Below, in pieces: positions 31,899-39,991 of a stretch of 64,000 nt of DNA. The stretch is from 2-12-FULL-41-16 sp964390625 (lineage in GTDB: Bacteria > Patescibacteriota > Patescibacteriia > Magasanikbacterales > UBA922). Every line of letters begins with the position of its first letter. Positions within the stretch are counted from its first letter, which is position 1. The notes beneath the pieces are model-generated. The model saw only the letters and a list, made by a program, of their open reading frames with translations. It searched no databases and was not told where the DNA came from. Location of the stretch: positions 4,685-68,684 of the forward strand of contig CAYMID010000001.1 of NCBI GenBank assembly GCA_964390625.1. The letters run 5' to 3'. Position numbers and translations under genes: made by a program.

Positions 31899-33662
31899 TT
31901 AATCAAGCACAGTGCGAATATGTAATTCTTGCAGTTGTTTGTCCTCTACTTCGCTTGGACTACCAACCATTGGCTCTTCGGCGCGTTGATTCTTTGGGAA
32001 TGGAATTACGCCACGAATATTTTTCTCACCGCGGAGCAACATAATCAGGCGGTCAATGCCTGGCGCAAACCCACAGTGTGGCGGCGCACCAAATTCAAAG
32101 GCTTTGATCATGTGGCCGAATTTTTTATCAACGACCTCGCGACCATAGCCGGCAATTTCGAACGCTTTGTACATAATTTCTGGATCCATGTTGCGCACTG
32201 CACCCGACGACAATTCCAAACCATTGGCCACAATGTCGTATTGATAAGCGTCGATTTCGAGTGGGTTTTTGTTCAACAGCGCGTCCATACCACCCTGTGG
32301 CATGGAGAATGGATTGTGGGCAAAATCAACTTTGTTGTCGTCGGCATTCCACTCGTAGAATGGAAAATCCACCACCCAAGCCCAGGCAATCACATTTGGG
32401 TCAGCCAATTGTTGCTTTTCGCCCACCAAGGTACGCACCGAACCCAGGGCTTTGCATGCAACTTCCTGCGTGTCAGCCACAAAGAAAATCATACTGCCTT
32501 CTTGTGGCTGCAAGCGTTCACGCAATGTGTTCAATTCTTCGGGGGTGAAAAATTTCGCAATCGTGCCATCGAATTTCGCCTCGGCAAAACGCAACCAAGC
32601 CAAACCCTTGGCCTTGGCCCGCTTGGCCACATCGGCGAATTCACCATCAATTTCGGCACGAGTAAACGCCGCGCCATTTGGCACTACCAATGCCCGCACA
32701 CTTTCGGCTTCGGCAAATACTTTAAAGCTCGTGGCTTTGGCCCACTCACCAATGTTTTGAATTTCCAAACCAAAACGCAAGTCTGGACGGTCAGTGCCGT
32801 ATTTTTCCATGACCTCGCGGTATGGAATGCGTGGGAATGGTTTTTGTTGCACCACTTTGCCTGCTACTTGTTCGGTCAATTCTACGAACAACGGCTCCAT
32901 TAAATTGAAAAACTCGTCCGGGTGCAAAAAACTGGTTTCCACATCGAGCTGATAAAACTCGCCTGGCGAACGGTCGGCGCGTGGGTCTTCGTCGCGCATA
33001 CATGGGGCGACCTGGTAATAACGGTCAAAACCCGCTACCATCAACAATTGTTTATATTGTTGTGGCGCCTGCGGCAACGCATAAAATTTACCTGGGTGAA
33101 TGCGGCTTGGTACCAAAAAGTCACGCGCACCTTCGGGCGATGATACGGTCAAAATTGGCGTAGCAATATCAATAAATCCGCGCGATTCCATAAATCCGCG
33201 AATGTGCGAAATCATTTTGGCGCGGAACAAAATATTATTTTTCAAATGTTCGCGGCGCAATTCGAGGAAGCGATACTTCAGGCGCAGTTCTTCGTCCTCT
33301 TCTTCTTTGCGCGCATCAAAAATTTCAAATGGCAATGGTTTGGCCGCACTAATAATTTTAATGTCTTTGGCCTGCACTTCGATCTCGCCGGTCGCAATGG
33401 TTTTGTTCACGGCTTTTGGGTCGCGGGCCACTACAGTTCCGGTAACCGAAATCACGTATTCGTACTTCAGACTCTCGGCCGCAGTAAAATCGCTCACCGT
33501 GTCAGGATGAAAAACCACCTGGGTCAACCCATAGCGGTCGCGCAAATCCACAAAAATCAAACCACCCAAATCGCGGCGCTTGTGCACCCAACCCGCTACT
33601 TTAACCTCCTGCCCAACCTGCGCAGCGGACAGCTCGCCACACGTATGCGTCCTATAGAACAT
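31899..33662 (-). CDS. aspS: Aspartyl-tRNA synthetase
   Basis: 587 residues, the bacterial type. The N-terminal OB fold (VAGWVHKRRDLGGLIFVDLRD) is followed by class II motif 1 (FIDIATPILTVSSPEGARDFLVPSR), motif 2 (YYQVAPCMRDEDPRADRSPGEF), the bacterial GAD insertion and motif 3 (GFAPGIDRLIMLL). It charges tRNA-Asp, and in bacteria lacking AsnRS may also charge tRNA-Asn; this cannot be settled here. Its promoter region (TTGCCA, 16 nt, TAAGAT on the minus strand) contains one copy of the 16-bp repeat bordering the AT-rich island. Confidence 0.97.
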   Translation of the reverse strand: MFYRTHTCGELSAAQVGQEVKVAGWVHKRRDLGGLIFVDLRDRYGLTQVVFHPDTVSDFTAAESLKYEYVISVTGTVVARDPKAVNKTIATGEIEVQAKDIKIISAAKPLPFEIFDARKEEEDEELRLKYRFLELRREHLKNNILFRAKMISHIRGFMESRGFIDIATPILTVSSPEGARDFLVPSRIHPGKFYALPQAPQQYKQLLMVAGFDRYYQVAPCMRDEDPRADRSPGEFYQLDVETSFLHPDEFFNLMEPLFVELTEQVAGKVVQQKPFPRIPYREVMEKYGTDRPDLRFGLEIQNIGEWAKATSFKVFAEAESVRALVVPNGAAFTRAEIDGEFADVAKRAKAKGLAWLRFAEAKFDGTIAKFFTPEELNTLRERLQPQEGSMIFFVADTQEVACKALGSVRTLVGEKQQLADPNVIAWAWVVDFPFYEWNADDNKVDFAHNPFSMPQGGMDALLNKNPLEIDAYQYDIVANGLELSSGAVRNMDPEIMYKAFEIAGYGREVVDKKFGHMIKAFEFGAPPHCGFAPGIDRLIMLLRGEKNIRGVIPFPKNQRAEEPMVGSPSEVEDKQLQELHIRTVLD

Positions 33663-33698
33663 AAAAAAGCCTTAAAAGCCCTCTTATCTTAGCAAATT

Positions 33699-33714
33699 TG
33701 GGGCGTTTGGCAAG
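33699..33714. repeat. 16-bp direct repeat, left copy (island border)
   Basis: TGGGGCGTTTGGCAAG, repeated exactly at 39081-39096. The two copies bracket the AT-rich four-gene operon. On the minus strand this copy holds the probable -35 box of aspS. Confidence 0.6.
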
Positions 33715-33761
33715 CCCGTAAGGGGGCGAGCCAAAAACTATTTAAAATAGGGGGCAATGCG

Positions 33762-33790
33762 TTGACAAAACTTTAAACCCCCGATATGAT
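33762..33790 (+). promoter_or_regulatory. Consensus promoter of the AT-rich operon
   Basis: TTGACA (33762-33767), 17 nt, TATGAT (33785-33790). The leader to the ATG at 33839 is about 40 nt and has no clear Shine-Dalgarno. Confidence 0.75.
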
Positions 33791-33838
33791 TAAATTATGT
33801 ATTTCCTTTGATCTAGATGAAGAGAATTTTGTGTTAAT

Positions 33839-35530
33839 ATGACCAAAAACAACAAAAACAGCCTTACGGAAGACCTAAAACCCTCGAATAATTTAAGACC
33901 ACTCAGAAACCAGTTTTCTTTGGAAATAATAAAAAACATTCCCTCACTTTTGGAAAGAATAGAAAAAGATGCCTCAAATAGCTCCCGTATTAAGAATAAA
34001 TTTACAGAGAAGACTTACGAGAAACTACTAAAAAAGTACAGTCGCATCCCCTTAGATACAGTGCAAAAACCCAAAGAACTGGTTAACCATATAATACAGG
34101 ACTTGCTAGGAGGAGTGCCTTTGTGGCGCAGTCCAAATTTGCAATACAATGTGGGCGCAGCTGTCAATCGAGTATCTTCCACATTATATGCGCTTGCACT
34201 TGATTTAAACATTTTTAATATTAACGACGGTCTTGCTGGGAACGCGATTATCGCCGAGCATGCGGTCTGTCAAATTCTTTCTGAATTGGCTAATTTAGAT
34301 CCTAAAAAAACATGTGGCTTCTTTACATTTGGCGGTACGGCTACAAACCTATATGCAATTAAGATTGCAATCGCAAAGATGGACCCCACTTCAAGACAGG
34401 ATGGAGTTCCCAAAAATATCAATGTGGTCATAACAGAAGATTCCCACTTTTCACACCTAAATGCTTTAAATTGGCTAGGAATTGGTACCAAAAATGTTAC
34501 CATAATAAAAGCCAATACAGGCAGGGCCAGCGATATTAAAGACTCAGAGAAGAAAATAAAAAGACTTATTGAATCCGGAAAAAAAGTTCCAATCATCATT
34601 ATCAACGGAGGGACCACCTACGATAATACAATTGATGACATAGAAAAATTTTCCAGACTTATTAGTTCAATTGTAAAAAAATACAAGTTAAATTACAGAC
34701 CTCACCTTCATGTAGATTCTGTAATTGGATGGTCATGGTTATTTTTCAAAAATTACAATTTCAAAAAAAATAAACACCGTTTTGACAGCAGAACACTTCA
34801 ATCTATTTTAAAACAATACAACAAAATAAAAAAAATAGGATTAGCCGATAGCTGGGGTGTAGACTTCCACAAAGGAATCGGGTCTTGCCCAGTACCTTGT
34901 AGCATCATCATGATAAATGACTCAGGTCAGGCTACATTTCTAAAGTACAATGAACAGCCTGACAACCACCAAACCGCCAGAGAATTTAGCAAGTTCTCAC
35001 CTGTGGATTATACCCTAGAGACCTCTAGACCGGCTGGGGCTCCGCTTGCGGCGTTGGGGGCATTACACTCATTCGGAGAGATAGGTTTTCAAAAACACCT
35101 AGGAAATTTAGTGCAGATGAGCCAACTATTCCGTTCTACAATATTTAAAAAACAAAGATCAGATTTTGAGATACTTAACGCAAGTTCTCAAGGATTTGTG
35201 ACGATGCTACGTCTTATTCCACCTAATCTATTACTAACCAAGAATCCCAACAAAGGCCAGAAAAATAAAATTTCTCAGGATGCAGAAACTATAAACAATT
35301 ATTTAAAGGAATTTTTTAAATTTGATAACGAAACAAGGATAAATTTTTCAAAAGGTGTGGAATACTCTTTTACAAGTAAATACTGCACAGATAAATCCGG
35401 TGTAAAAGTTAGTGCGTTAAAATTTTATCCAACTTCACCAAACATAAGTGCTACTGATATTGAAGAGGCGGTGGACATGCTTGCGTCTCAAAAGGATATT
35501 TTTGATAAGAATCTTTATACTAAAATTTAA
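33839..35530 (+). CDS. PLP-dependent group II amino-acid decarboxylase
   Basis: 563 residues. The fold-type I signature is clear: TFGGTATNLYAIK (phosphate-binding region), HFSHLNALNWLGIG, HVDSVIGWSW (Asp that contacts the PLP ring) and the HK pair in VDFHKGIG (Lys345 forms the Schiff base). Relatives decarboxylate Glu, Tyr, Trp, His, Ser or Asp; the substrate cannot be read from sequence. The gene is much more AT-rich than the genes around the island and uses AGA and ATA codons. It is the first gene of a four-gene operon with a LicC-like nucleotidyltransferase and a choline-kinase-like protein. That setting makes a serine-to-ethanolamine or similar amine-forming step an attractive hypothesis. 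Confidence 0.88.
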   Translation: MTKNNKNSLTEDLKPSNNLRPLRNQFSLEIIKNIPSLLERIEKDASNSSRIKNKFTEKTYEKLLKKYSRIPLDTVQKPKELVNHIIQDLLGGVPLWRSPNLQYNVGAAVNRVSSTLYALALDLNIFNINDGLAGNAIIAEHAVCQILSELANLDPKKTCGFFTFGGTATNLYAIKIAIAKMDPTSRQDGVPKNINVVITEDSHFSHLNALNWLGIGTKNVTIIKANTGRASDIKDSEKKIKRLIESGKKVPIIIINGGTTYDNTIDDIEKFSRLISSIVKKYKLNYRPHLHVDSVIGWSWLFFKNYNFKKNKHRFDSRTLQSILKQYNKIKKIGLADSWGVDFHKGIGSCPVPCSIIMINDSGQATFLKYNEQPDNHQTAREFSKFSPVDYTLETSRPAGAPLAALGALHSFGEIGFQKHLGNLVQMSQLFRSTIFKKQRSDFEILNASSQGFVTMLRLIPPNLLLTKNPNKGQKNKISQDAETINNYLKEFFKFDNETRINFSKGVEYSFTSKYCTDKSGVKVSALKFYPTSPNISATDIEEAVDMLASQKDIFDKNLYTKI

Positions 35531-35532
35531 TT

Positions 35533-36177
35533 ATGAGAGCAATCATACTTGCAGCAGGAAAAGGAACCCGCTTTAATGGAGCGATCAAAGGTCTACTGCC
35601 AATAGGTAACGAAACTTTAGTTTCCCGTCTCATTAGACAGCTCAAAACTAATGGCATTGATGAAATATATTTAGTAGTTGGCTATTGTGCGATAGAATTT
35701 TTAAAATCAATCGAGGGGGTGCGTTTTATATATGATAAAAATTTTGAAAGTGGACAAAATTCAAACTCACTGAAAACAGCATTAGACATTACTGGCTTTG
35801 AAGACACACTCATGCTTGATTCAGACATCTTACTGACGGATGATCTTATTCCCAAGATAATTAATTCGTTCAAAGGTGAATCAATCTCATTAGTTGATCT
35901 GCATTCATACGATGAAGAATCAATGAAACTTGTAATTGAAGGTAGTAAAATCATACGGTATTCGAAACTTGAAGGCATAGGGGCTGAAATTTGTTCAATT
36001 GTTACAAAGAAACAACTGCGGTCGATATATACGGATCTCGCTTCCGGTTTGTACAGATGGTGGGGAATCGGTCCCAATACTACTGGTTTTCATTTTACAG
36101 AAGCAGACCCTTCCTCTCGATGGTTTGATATCGACACCCCAGACGAATATTCGGCGGCAAAGATAGTTTTTCATTAA
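35533..36177 (+). CDS. LicC-like sugar/choline-phosphate nucleotidyltransferase
   Basis: 214 residues. The nucleotide-binding LAAGKGTRF motif at the N-terminus, LLPIGNETLVSRLI, the VGY...F segment and the metal-binding LMLDSDIL are typical of small NTP transferases such as LicC (CTP:phosphocholine cytidylyltransferase). The C-terminal WFDIDTPDEY is the second metal site. It starts 2 nt after the decarboxylase stop, and the operon also encodes a small-molecule kinase, so it probably activates the phosphorylated product with CTP. Hexose-1-phosphate transfer is the alternative; the short length favours the LicC/choline type. Confidence 0.82.
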   Translation: MRAIILAAGKGTRFNGAIKGLLPIGNETLVSRLIRQLKTNGIDEIYLVVGYCAIEFLKSIEGVRFIYDKNFESGQNSNSLKTALDITGFEDTLMLDSDILLTDDLIPKIINSFKGESISLVDLHSYDEESMKLVIEGSKIIRYSKLEGIGAEICSIVTKKQLRSIYTDLASGLYRWWGIGPNTTGFHFTEADPSSRWFDIDTPDEYSAAKIVFH

Positions 36178-36185
36178 TAAATTTT

Positions 36186-37607
36186 ATGCAAAAATTCTAC
36201 ATCACGACCCCAATTTACTATGTTAACGACAAACCGCACCTAGGCCATGCATACACAACTGTTATCGGAGATGTTTTTGCTAGATACTACAGACAAAAAA
36301 TGGGAACTGAAAATGTTTTTTTCTTAACAGGCACCGATGAACATGGTGCAAAAATTGCACAATCCGCAACAAGGAAAAAACTTTCCCCCCAGGAATTCAC
36401 TGACCAGATTTCCCTCTTATACCAGGATGCCTGGAAAGAACTCAACATTAGTCATGATTATTTCTTCAGAACTACACAAACCTCCCACAAGATAATGGTT
36501 CAAGACATCCTACAAAAAATTTATGATAAGGGCCTTATCTATAAGGCAAACTACAAGGGAATTTACTGCGTTGGATGTGAAAAGTATTTAACTGATGACG
36601 AAATTAATAATGGTATCTGCCCCCTACACCCCTCATCCCCGCTCCTTGAGCAGGAAGAAGAAAACTATTTTTTTAAACTCAGTGAATTTACCGAAAAAAT
36701 ATTGCAGGCTCTTAAAACAAAAGAGTACAATATTTTACCAAATCATCGAAAAAATGAAATCATAAAAAAAATTGAGTCCGGAATCACCGATATATCTATC
36801 TCCCGAAAAGATGTAAGCTGGGGAATCCCTCTTCCGTGGGATAAAGATCACACGGTGTACGTCTGGGTAGATGCACTGTTTAACTACTATACAGCCACGG
36901 TGATCGCGCCAAACAGAGCAGAATTCTGGCCTGCCAGCCTTCATCTTATGGCTAAAGATATTCTTTGGTTTCACGCTGTAATATGGGAAGCATTTTTGTT
37001 CGCAATAGATGAAAAATTACCTAAAACCATTTTTGCGCATGGTTTTTTTACTCTCGATGGACAAAAAATGTCAAAATCACTTGGAAATACGATTGCACCA
37101 TCAGACTTAATTAAAATATTCGGTACCGATGGAGTGAGATATTTACTTCTTACTTCGTTCCCTTTTGGAAACGATGGAGACATTAACATCTCAAGATTTA
37201 ATGAAAAATACAATGCAGACCTTGCAAACGGTCTAGGAAATTTGATCTCAAGAGTAGCAAAGCTATGCGAAAGCTCTGGTTTTAGTTTTCAAAAAGTAAT
37301 CAAAAAATACAGCTACACCCCCGACCCTGATATTGACCAAGCCATGGAAGAGTACCGACCCGATGAAGCAATAAAAATCATATGGGAAAAGATACAATCA
37401 ATAGACCAGGATATTTATAAAAAAAAGACCTGGACGCTTAAGGGGGTGATTTTACAAAGCAATCTTGAAGAATATGTGTTAAATATTTTAAAGATTGCGG
37501 ATGATCTTAAGCCATTCTTGCCAGAAACATCAAAAAAAATCTCAGAGACATTCCTCACTGGGGATATTAAAAAACCCTCCTCATTATTTGAACGTATTAA
37601 ACCTTAG
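36186..37607 (+). CDS. metG: Methionyl-tRNA synthetase, short form
   Basis: 473 residues. HLGH (HIGH box) and QKMSKS (KMSKS box) are intact, as are the GTDEHGAKIAQSA core, the zinc-binding region (CVGCEKYL ... CPLHPS) and the anticodon-binding helices (NADLANGLGNLISRVAK). The C-terminal tRNA-binding (EMAP-like) extension is missing. It sits inside the AT-rich operon, third of four genes, 8 nt after the nucleotidyltransferase. It could be the cell's only MetRS, acquired with the island, or a second copy serving the island's pathway. The window does not show another. Confidence 0.93.
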   Translation: MQKFYITTPIYYVNDKPHLGHAYTTVIGDVFARYYRQKMGTENVFFLTGTDEHGAKIAQSATRKKLSPQEFTDQISLLYQDAWKELNISHDYFFRTTQTSHKIMVQDILQKIYDKGLIYKANYKGIYCVGCEKYLTDDEINNGICPLHPSSPLLEQEEENYFFKLSEFTEKILQALKTKEYNILPNHRKNEIIKKIESGITDISISRKDVSWGIPLPWDKDHTVYVWVDALFNYYTATVIAPNRAEFWPASLHLMAKDILWFHAVIWEAFLFAIDEKLPKTIFAHGFFTLDGQKMSKSLGNTIAPSDLIKIFGTDGVRYLLLTSFPFGNDGDINISRFNEKYNADLANGLGNLISRVAKLCESSGFSFQKVIKKYSYTPDPDIDQAMEEYRPDEAIKIIWEKIQSIDQDIYKKKTWTLKGVILQSNLEEYVLNILKIADDLKPFLPETSKKISETFLTGDIKKPSSLFERIKP

Positions 37608-37610
37608 TTT

Positions 37611-38666
37611 ATGCATGAATCCAACCCAATATCTGGTATTGAATTACCAGAGACAAAAGAGATTGATTGGGGGATCCTTATAGAAAAACTTAAAAACGAG
37701 ACAGGATTTTATCCTGATAAAATACGTCAAATCGGGAACGGAGCAAACAGCAGAGTATTCAAGCTAGAAAATGAATCCCAAAAACCAATAGTTGCAAAAT
37801 TTTACTTCAAAGACGACAAAAGACGCCTGGAAAGAGAGTACGAAGCCTGCCGTTTTTTAGCCTCACATGGCATCAGTGTACCAACTCCAATACTATACGA
37901 TCAAGCAGACTACTGTGGATTTTACGGTTTTGAGGATGGCGAAGTTAAGACCGCAGAGTCCATTACAAAGTTTGATGCAGACCAATTACTCAATGTAATA
38001 AGCAAACTACATTCTTTTCCAGTTGAAAACCAAACCCAACCATTTAATCTAGCTGTTCATGCAGAAACAAACATGGAAGGCTTATTGCATGACACAGACA
38101 GACGAATTGAAGCGGTAAAGCAAGAGATAACCAAAAAAGAGACTCATCCATACTTTAAAGAGTTCCTTAGAGCTACAGGTATCCTTGAGGCTGTCAAAGA
38201 CATAACAAGGTCGGTGATCGACCAGTGGTCAGGCGGGCCCTGGAGACTCCATGTATCAGATTTAAGATTTAACACAGGTGACTTTGGATTTCAAAACATT
38301 TTGTTTAGGACAGAGAGGCACCCTTGCTTGCTAGACCTAGAATACTCTGGTTGGGATGACCCCCTGGCAATGATCGCAGAATTTTCTACCCATGAGAAAA
38401 CTCGGGGTATAGAGCTCAATCTACTGGATAATATTGTTAACGGATACTGTGAAAATATGCAACTAAGCGATTACAACAAAAAACGCTTATCCTTTATGAC
38501 TAAACTATTTGATATAAAATGGTTGGCGCTTCTATTGAATACATGTACTTCCCCATATATCCAAAGACGCATGATTTCATCTAACACTGAATTATCAGCT
38601 GCTGATTATATACAAAGTCAGTTAAAAAAAATAGAAGATCGGTATGAAAAAATTAGACAGCTATAG
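37611..38666 (+). CDS. Aminoglycoside/choline kinase-like phosphotransferase
   Basis: 351 residues with a kinase-like fold. The N-lobe has IGNGANSRVFKLE and the Lys in PIVAKFYF. The catalytic loop reads GDFGFQNILF, with Asp as the base and Asn for metal, followed by LLDLEYSGWDDP, which replaces the DFG-like Asp segment. This variant (DFGxxN ... GWDDP) is known to me from phosphotransferases in surface-glycan clusters. The substrate is probably a small alcohol or amine. It is the last gene of the operon, 3 nt after metG, and could supply the phosphorylated substrate for the LicC-like enzyme. Confidence 0.8.
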   Translation: MHESNPISGIELPETKEIDWGILIEKLKNETGFYPDKIRQIGNGANSRVFKLENESQKPIVAKFYFKDDKRRLEREYEACRFLASHGISVPTPILYDQADYCGFYGFEDGEVKTAESITKFDADQLLNVISKLHSFPVENQTQPFNLAVHAETNMEGLLHDTDRRIEAVKQEITKKETHPYFKEFLRATGILEAVKDITRSVIDQWSGGPWRLHVSDLRFNTGDFGFQNILFRTERHPCLLDLEYSGWDDPLAMIAEFSTHEKTRGIELNLLDNIVNGYCENMQLSDYNKKRLSFMTKLFDIKWLALLLNTCTSPYIQRRMISSNTELSAADYIQSQLKKIEDRYEKIRQL

Positions 38667-38801
38667 ACAGCAACTTCTCCTTGTATTAATTTTTTTCAGG
38701 GTGGGTTTTGTTTAAAAGTCACTGATTTATCAACTGGGTCAGGGAACGGATCTATTTGAATTCAAAGTGTCGGATCCTGAACACAAATTGACTAATGAGA
38801 G

Positions 38802-38951
38802 TCAGAAAATTTCAAGTATACAGGTCAATTCATGCTGCACCGTGCCACCTCGGCTGTACTCAAATAACAGCACAAAATCACCCATCTTGGATTTAGCGCC
38901 AATTTCATCCAAAATTTCACATTCCAGAGCAGGGGCATTGATTCGCCGAGC
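38802..38951 (-). pseudogene. Possible gene remnant of about 49 codons
   Basis: An open frame without a start codon reads like real protein (ECEILDEIGAKSKMGDF, then VLLFEYSRGG), bounded by stops on both sides. Family not recognised. It may be debris from earlier insertion or loss at the island border, or chance. Confidence 0.25.
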
Positions 38952-39080
38952 TCAATGCGATCTCTAGGAGGAAAAAAGTGGTTTTTGTTTTATGCAAGAC
39001 CAATCTTATCATTCACTATGTAGATGCCCCCGTACGATACTGTGAATTTTGACAGGCATGTCTGGTGGCGGTAGTAAACC

Positions 39081-39096
39081 TGGGGCGTTTGGCAAG
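39081..39096. repeat. 16-bp direct repeat, right copy (island border)
   Basis: Exact copy of 33699-33714 in the same orientation, 5382 bp away, in non-coding DNA beyond the last island gene. Confidence 0.6.
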
Positions 39097-39152
39097 TCCT
39101 ACCCTACCCAAACAAGACCCGACCCAACCCTGCGTTAGTTATCCACACCCTA

Positions 39153-39200
39153 TTGACAAATTAGCTAAAACTTGCTAATTTTGCCAGCTTGTGCTATACA
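39153..39200 (+). promoter_or_regulatory. Two overlapping promoter candidates for the lipoprotein gene
   Basis: TTGACA (39153-39158), 17 nt, TAATTT (39176-39181); and TTGCTA (39172-39177), 17 nt, TATACA (39195-39200). Either would give a leader of 140-160 nt before the ATG at 39345. Confidence 0.5.
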
Positions 39201-39275
39201 TTAAGTAGTACAACCGCCTGGTTTACCCGGCGCTCGCTCTTTTCTCTTTTACAACCTAGCTTCATTGGAATGGGT

Positions 39276-39329
39276 TGTGTGGGTCTGGGTATACAGTCTA
39301 ACGATAGACTAAATACCTGGACCCACACA
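39276..39329 (+). promoter_or_regulatory. 54-nt leader hairpin just before the Shine-Dalgarno
   Basis: Three stacked stems: TGTGTGGGTC/GACCCACACA, GGGTAT/ATACCT and AGTCTA/TAGACT around an ACGA loop. AGGAGG begins 4 nt after the hairpin (39334). It could control ribosome access or protect the mRNA. Confidence 0.65.
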
Positions 39330-39344
39330 CTACAGGAGGTGCTT

Positions 39345-39809
39345 ATGGTCCGGTTTCCCGTGATCCTGGCGGCACTCGCCACCTGGATCCTCGGCTGCGC
39401 GGCCGGAGATACCGGCGCGCCTTCCTACAACAACGCCGACGCGTCGCTCAACAGCGACACGAAGGCCATACCGCCGGGGGCCGATAGCCCCTACCCGCCC
39501 GACAACACCACCCCGGTTGCCAAGCCGGACGTCCCTGTGACGCCCGTGCCTGACACCGGCCCCGTGGATCCGTGCGCCGCTTGGCGAGCCAAGTCAGGCA
39601 TGATGTACCGCTGCACCTACCTCAACGGTCTCAGCGACATCTGCCAGGTTAGTCTCGAAATCGGCCCGGAAAACGAATGTCTCGTCAACTGCGACCCCGC
39701 TCTGTACGACTACATCTCGAAAATCCGTCTGCGGACTGATGGTCAGACGTTCGACTACAAGACGGCGCAGGCCGACGAGTACGACACTGTCTGTGCTCCT
39801 ACCCAGTGA
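39345..39809 (+). CDS. Putative lipoprotein, 154 residues
   Basis: Start at the ATG 39345, with AGGAGG 5 nt upstream; a longer frame to 39189 runs through the leader hairpin and is rejected. The N-terminus is a lipoprotein signal: a basic start, a hydrophobic stretch and the lipobox LGCA near residues 17-20. A Pro/Asp/Thr-rich spacer of about 55 residues follows, then a compact domain with several cysteines (DPCAAWRAK, YRCTYLNGLSDICQ, NECLVNCDP). No family recognised. GC-rich codons contrast with the adjacent AT-rich island and with the giant gene. It would sit anchored in the membrane facing outward. Confidence 0.7.
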   Translation: MVRFPVILAALATWILGCAAGDTGAPSYNNADASLNSDTKAIPPGADSPYPPDNTTPVAKPDVPVTPVPDTGPVDPCAAWRAKSGMMYRCTYLNGLSDICQVSLEIGPENECLVNCDPALYDYISKIRLRTDGQTFDYKTAQADEYDTVCAPTQ

Positions 39810-39813
39810 AGCC

Positions 39814-39882
39814 TCTGTCTGCGGTGTGTCGAGCCCTCCTTTTCTCGACCACAGGTGAACCTTCGGTTCCCACGCAGACAGA
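39814..39882 (+). other. Three-way-junction structure in the lipoprotein 3' untranslated region
   Basis: Outer stem TCTGTCTGCG/CGCAGACAGA (10 bp, perfect) enclosing GTCGAG/CTCGAC and GAACC/GGTTC hairpins. It begins 4 nt after the stop codon. It lacks an anticodon arm and tRNA signatures, so it is not a tRNA. It may be a 3' stabiliser or a small RNA. Confidence 0.5.
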
Positions 39883-39926
39883 TGCTCCCGTAGAGTAATA
39901 AAGCTTTATTTATTCCTCTTAGGACT

Positions 39927-39957
39927 AAAAAACTCTCCAGATTCTAGAGAGTTTTTT
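39927..39957. terminator. Bidirectional terminator between convergent genes
   Basis: AAAAAACTCTC/GAGAGTTTTTT with a 9-nt loop; serves the lipoprotein gene (+) and the giant gene (-). Confidence 0.88.
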
Positions 39958-39991
39958 ATTTACTTACCCTTTTCATCGATCACTCCGAGGG

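Larger units (their letters stand above)
38667..39344. other. 678-bp stretch without an intact gene
   Basis: It holds the end of the AT-rich island without a clear terminator, a minus-strand coding remnant (38802-38951), the right copy of the 16-bp repeat (39081-39096), promoters and a leader hairpin for the lipoprotein gene. The rest shows pyrimidine-rich, unordered sequence. Confidence 0.7.

Noticed and set aside
31929..32903. 324-residue plus-strand frame inside aspS
   Set aside because: Lies fully antisense to conserved AspRS motifs; composition rich in Trp, His and Phe is typical of a shadow frame.
39814..39882. Possible tRNA because of the cloverleaf-like fold
   Set aside because: Only two inner hairpins, no anticodon arm, no T-loop TTCGA pattern in the right place, and it sits in a 3' untranslated region.
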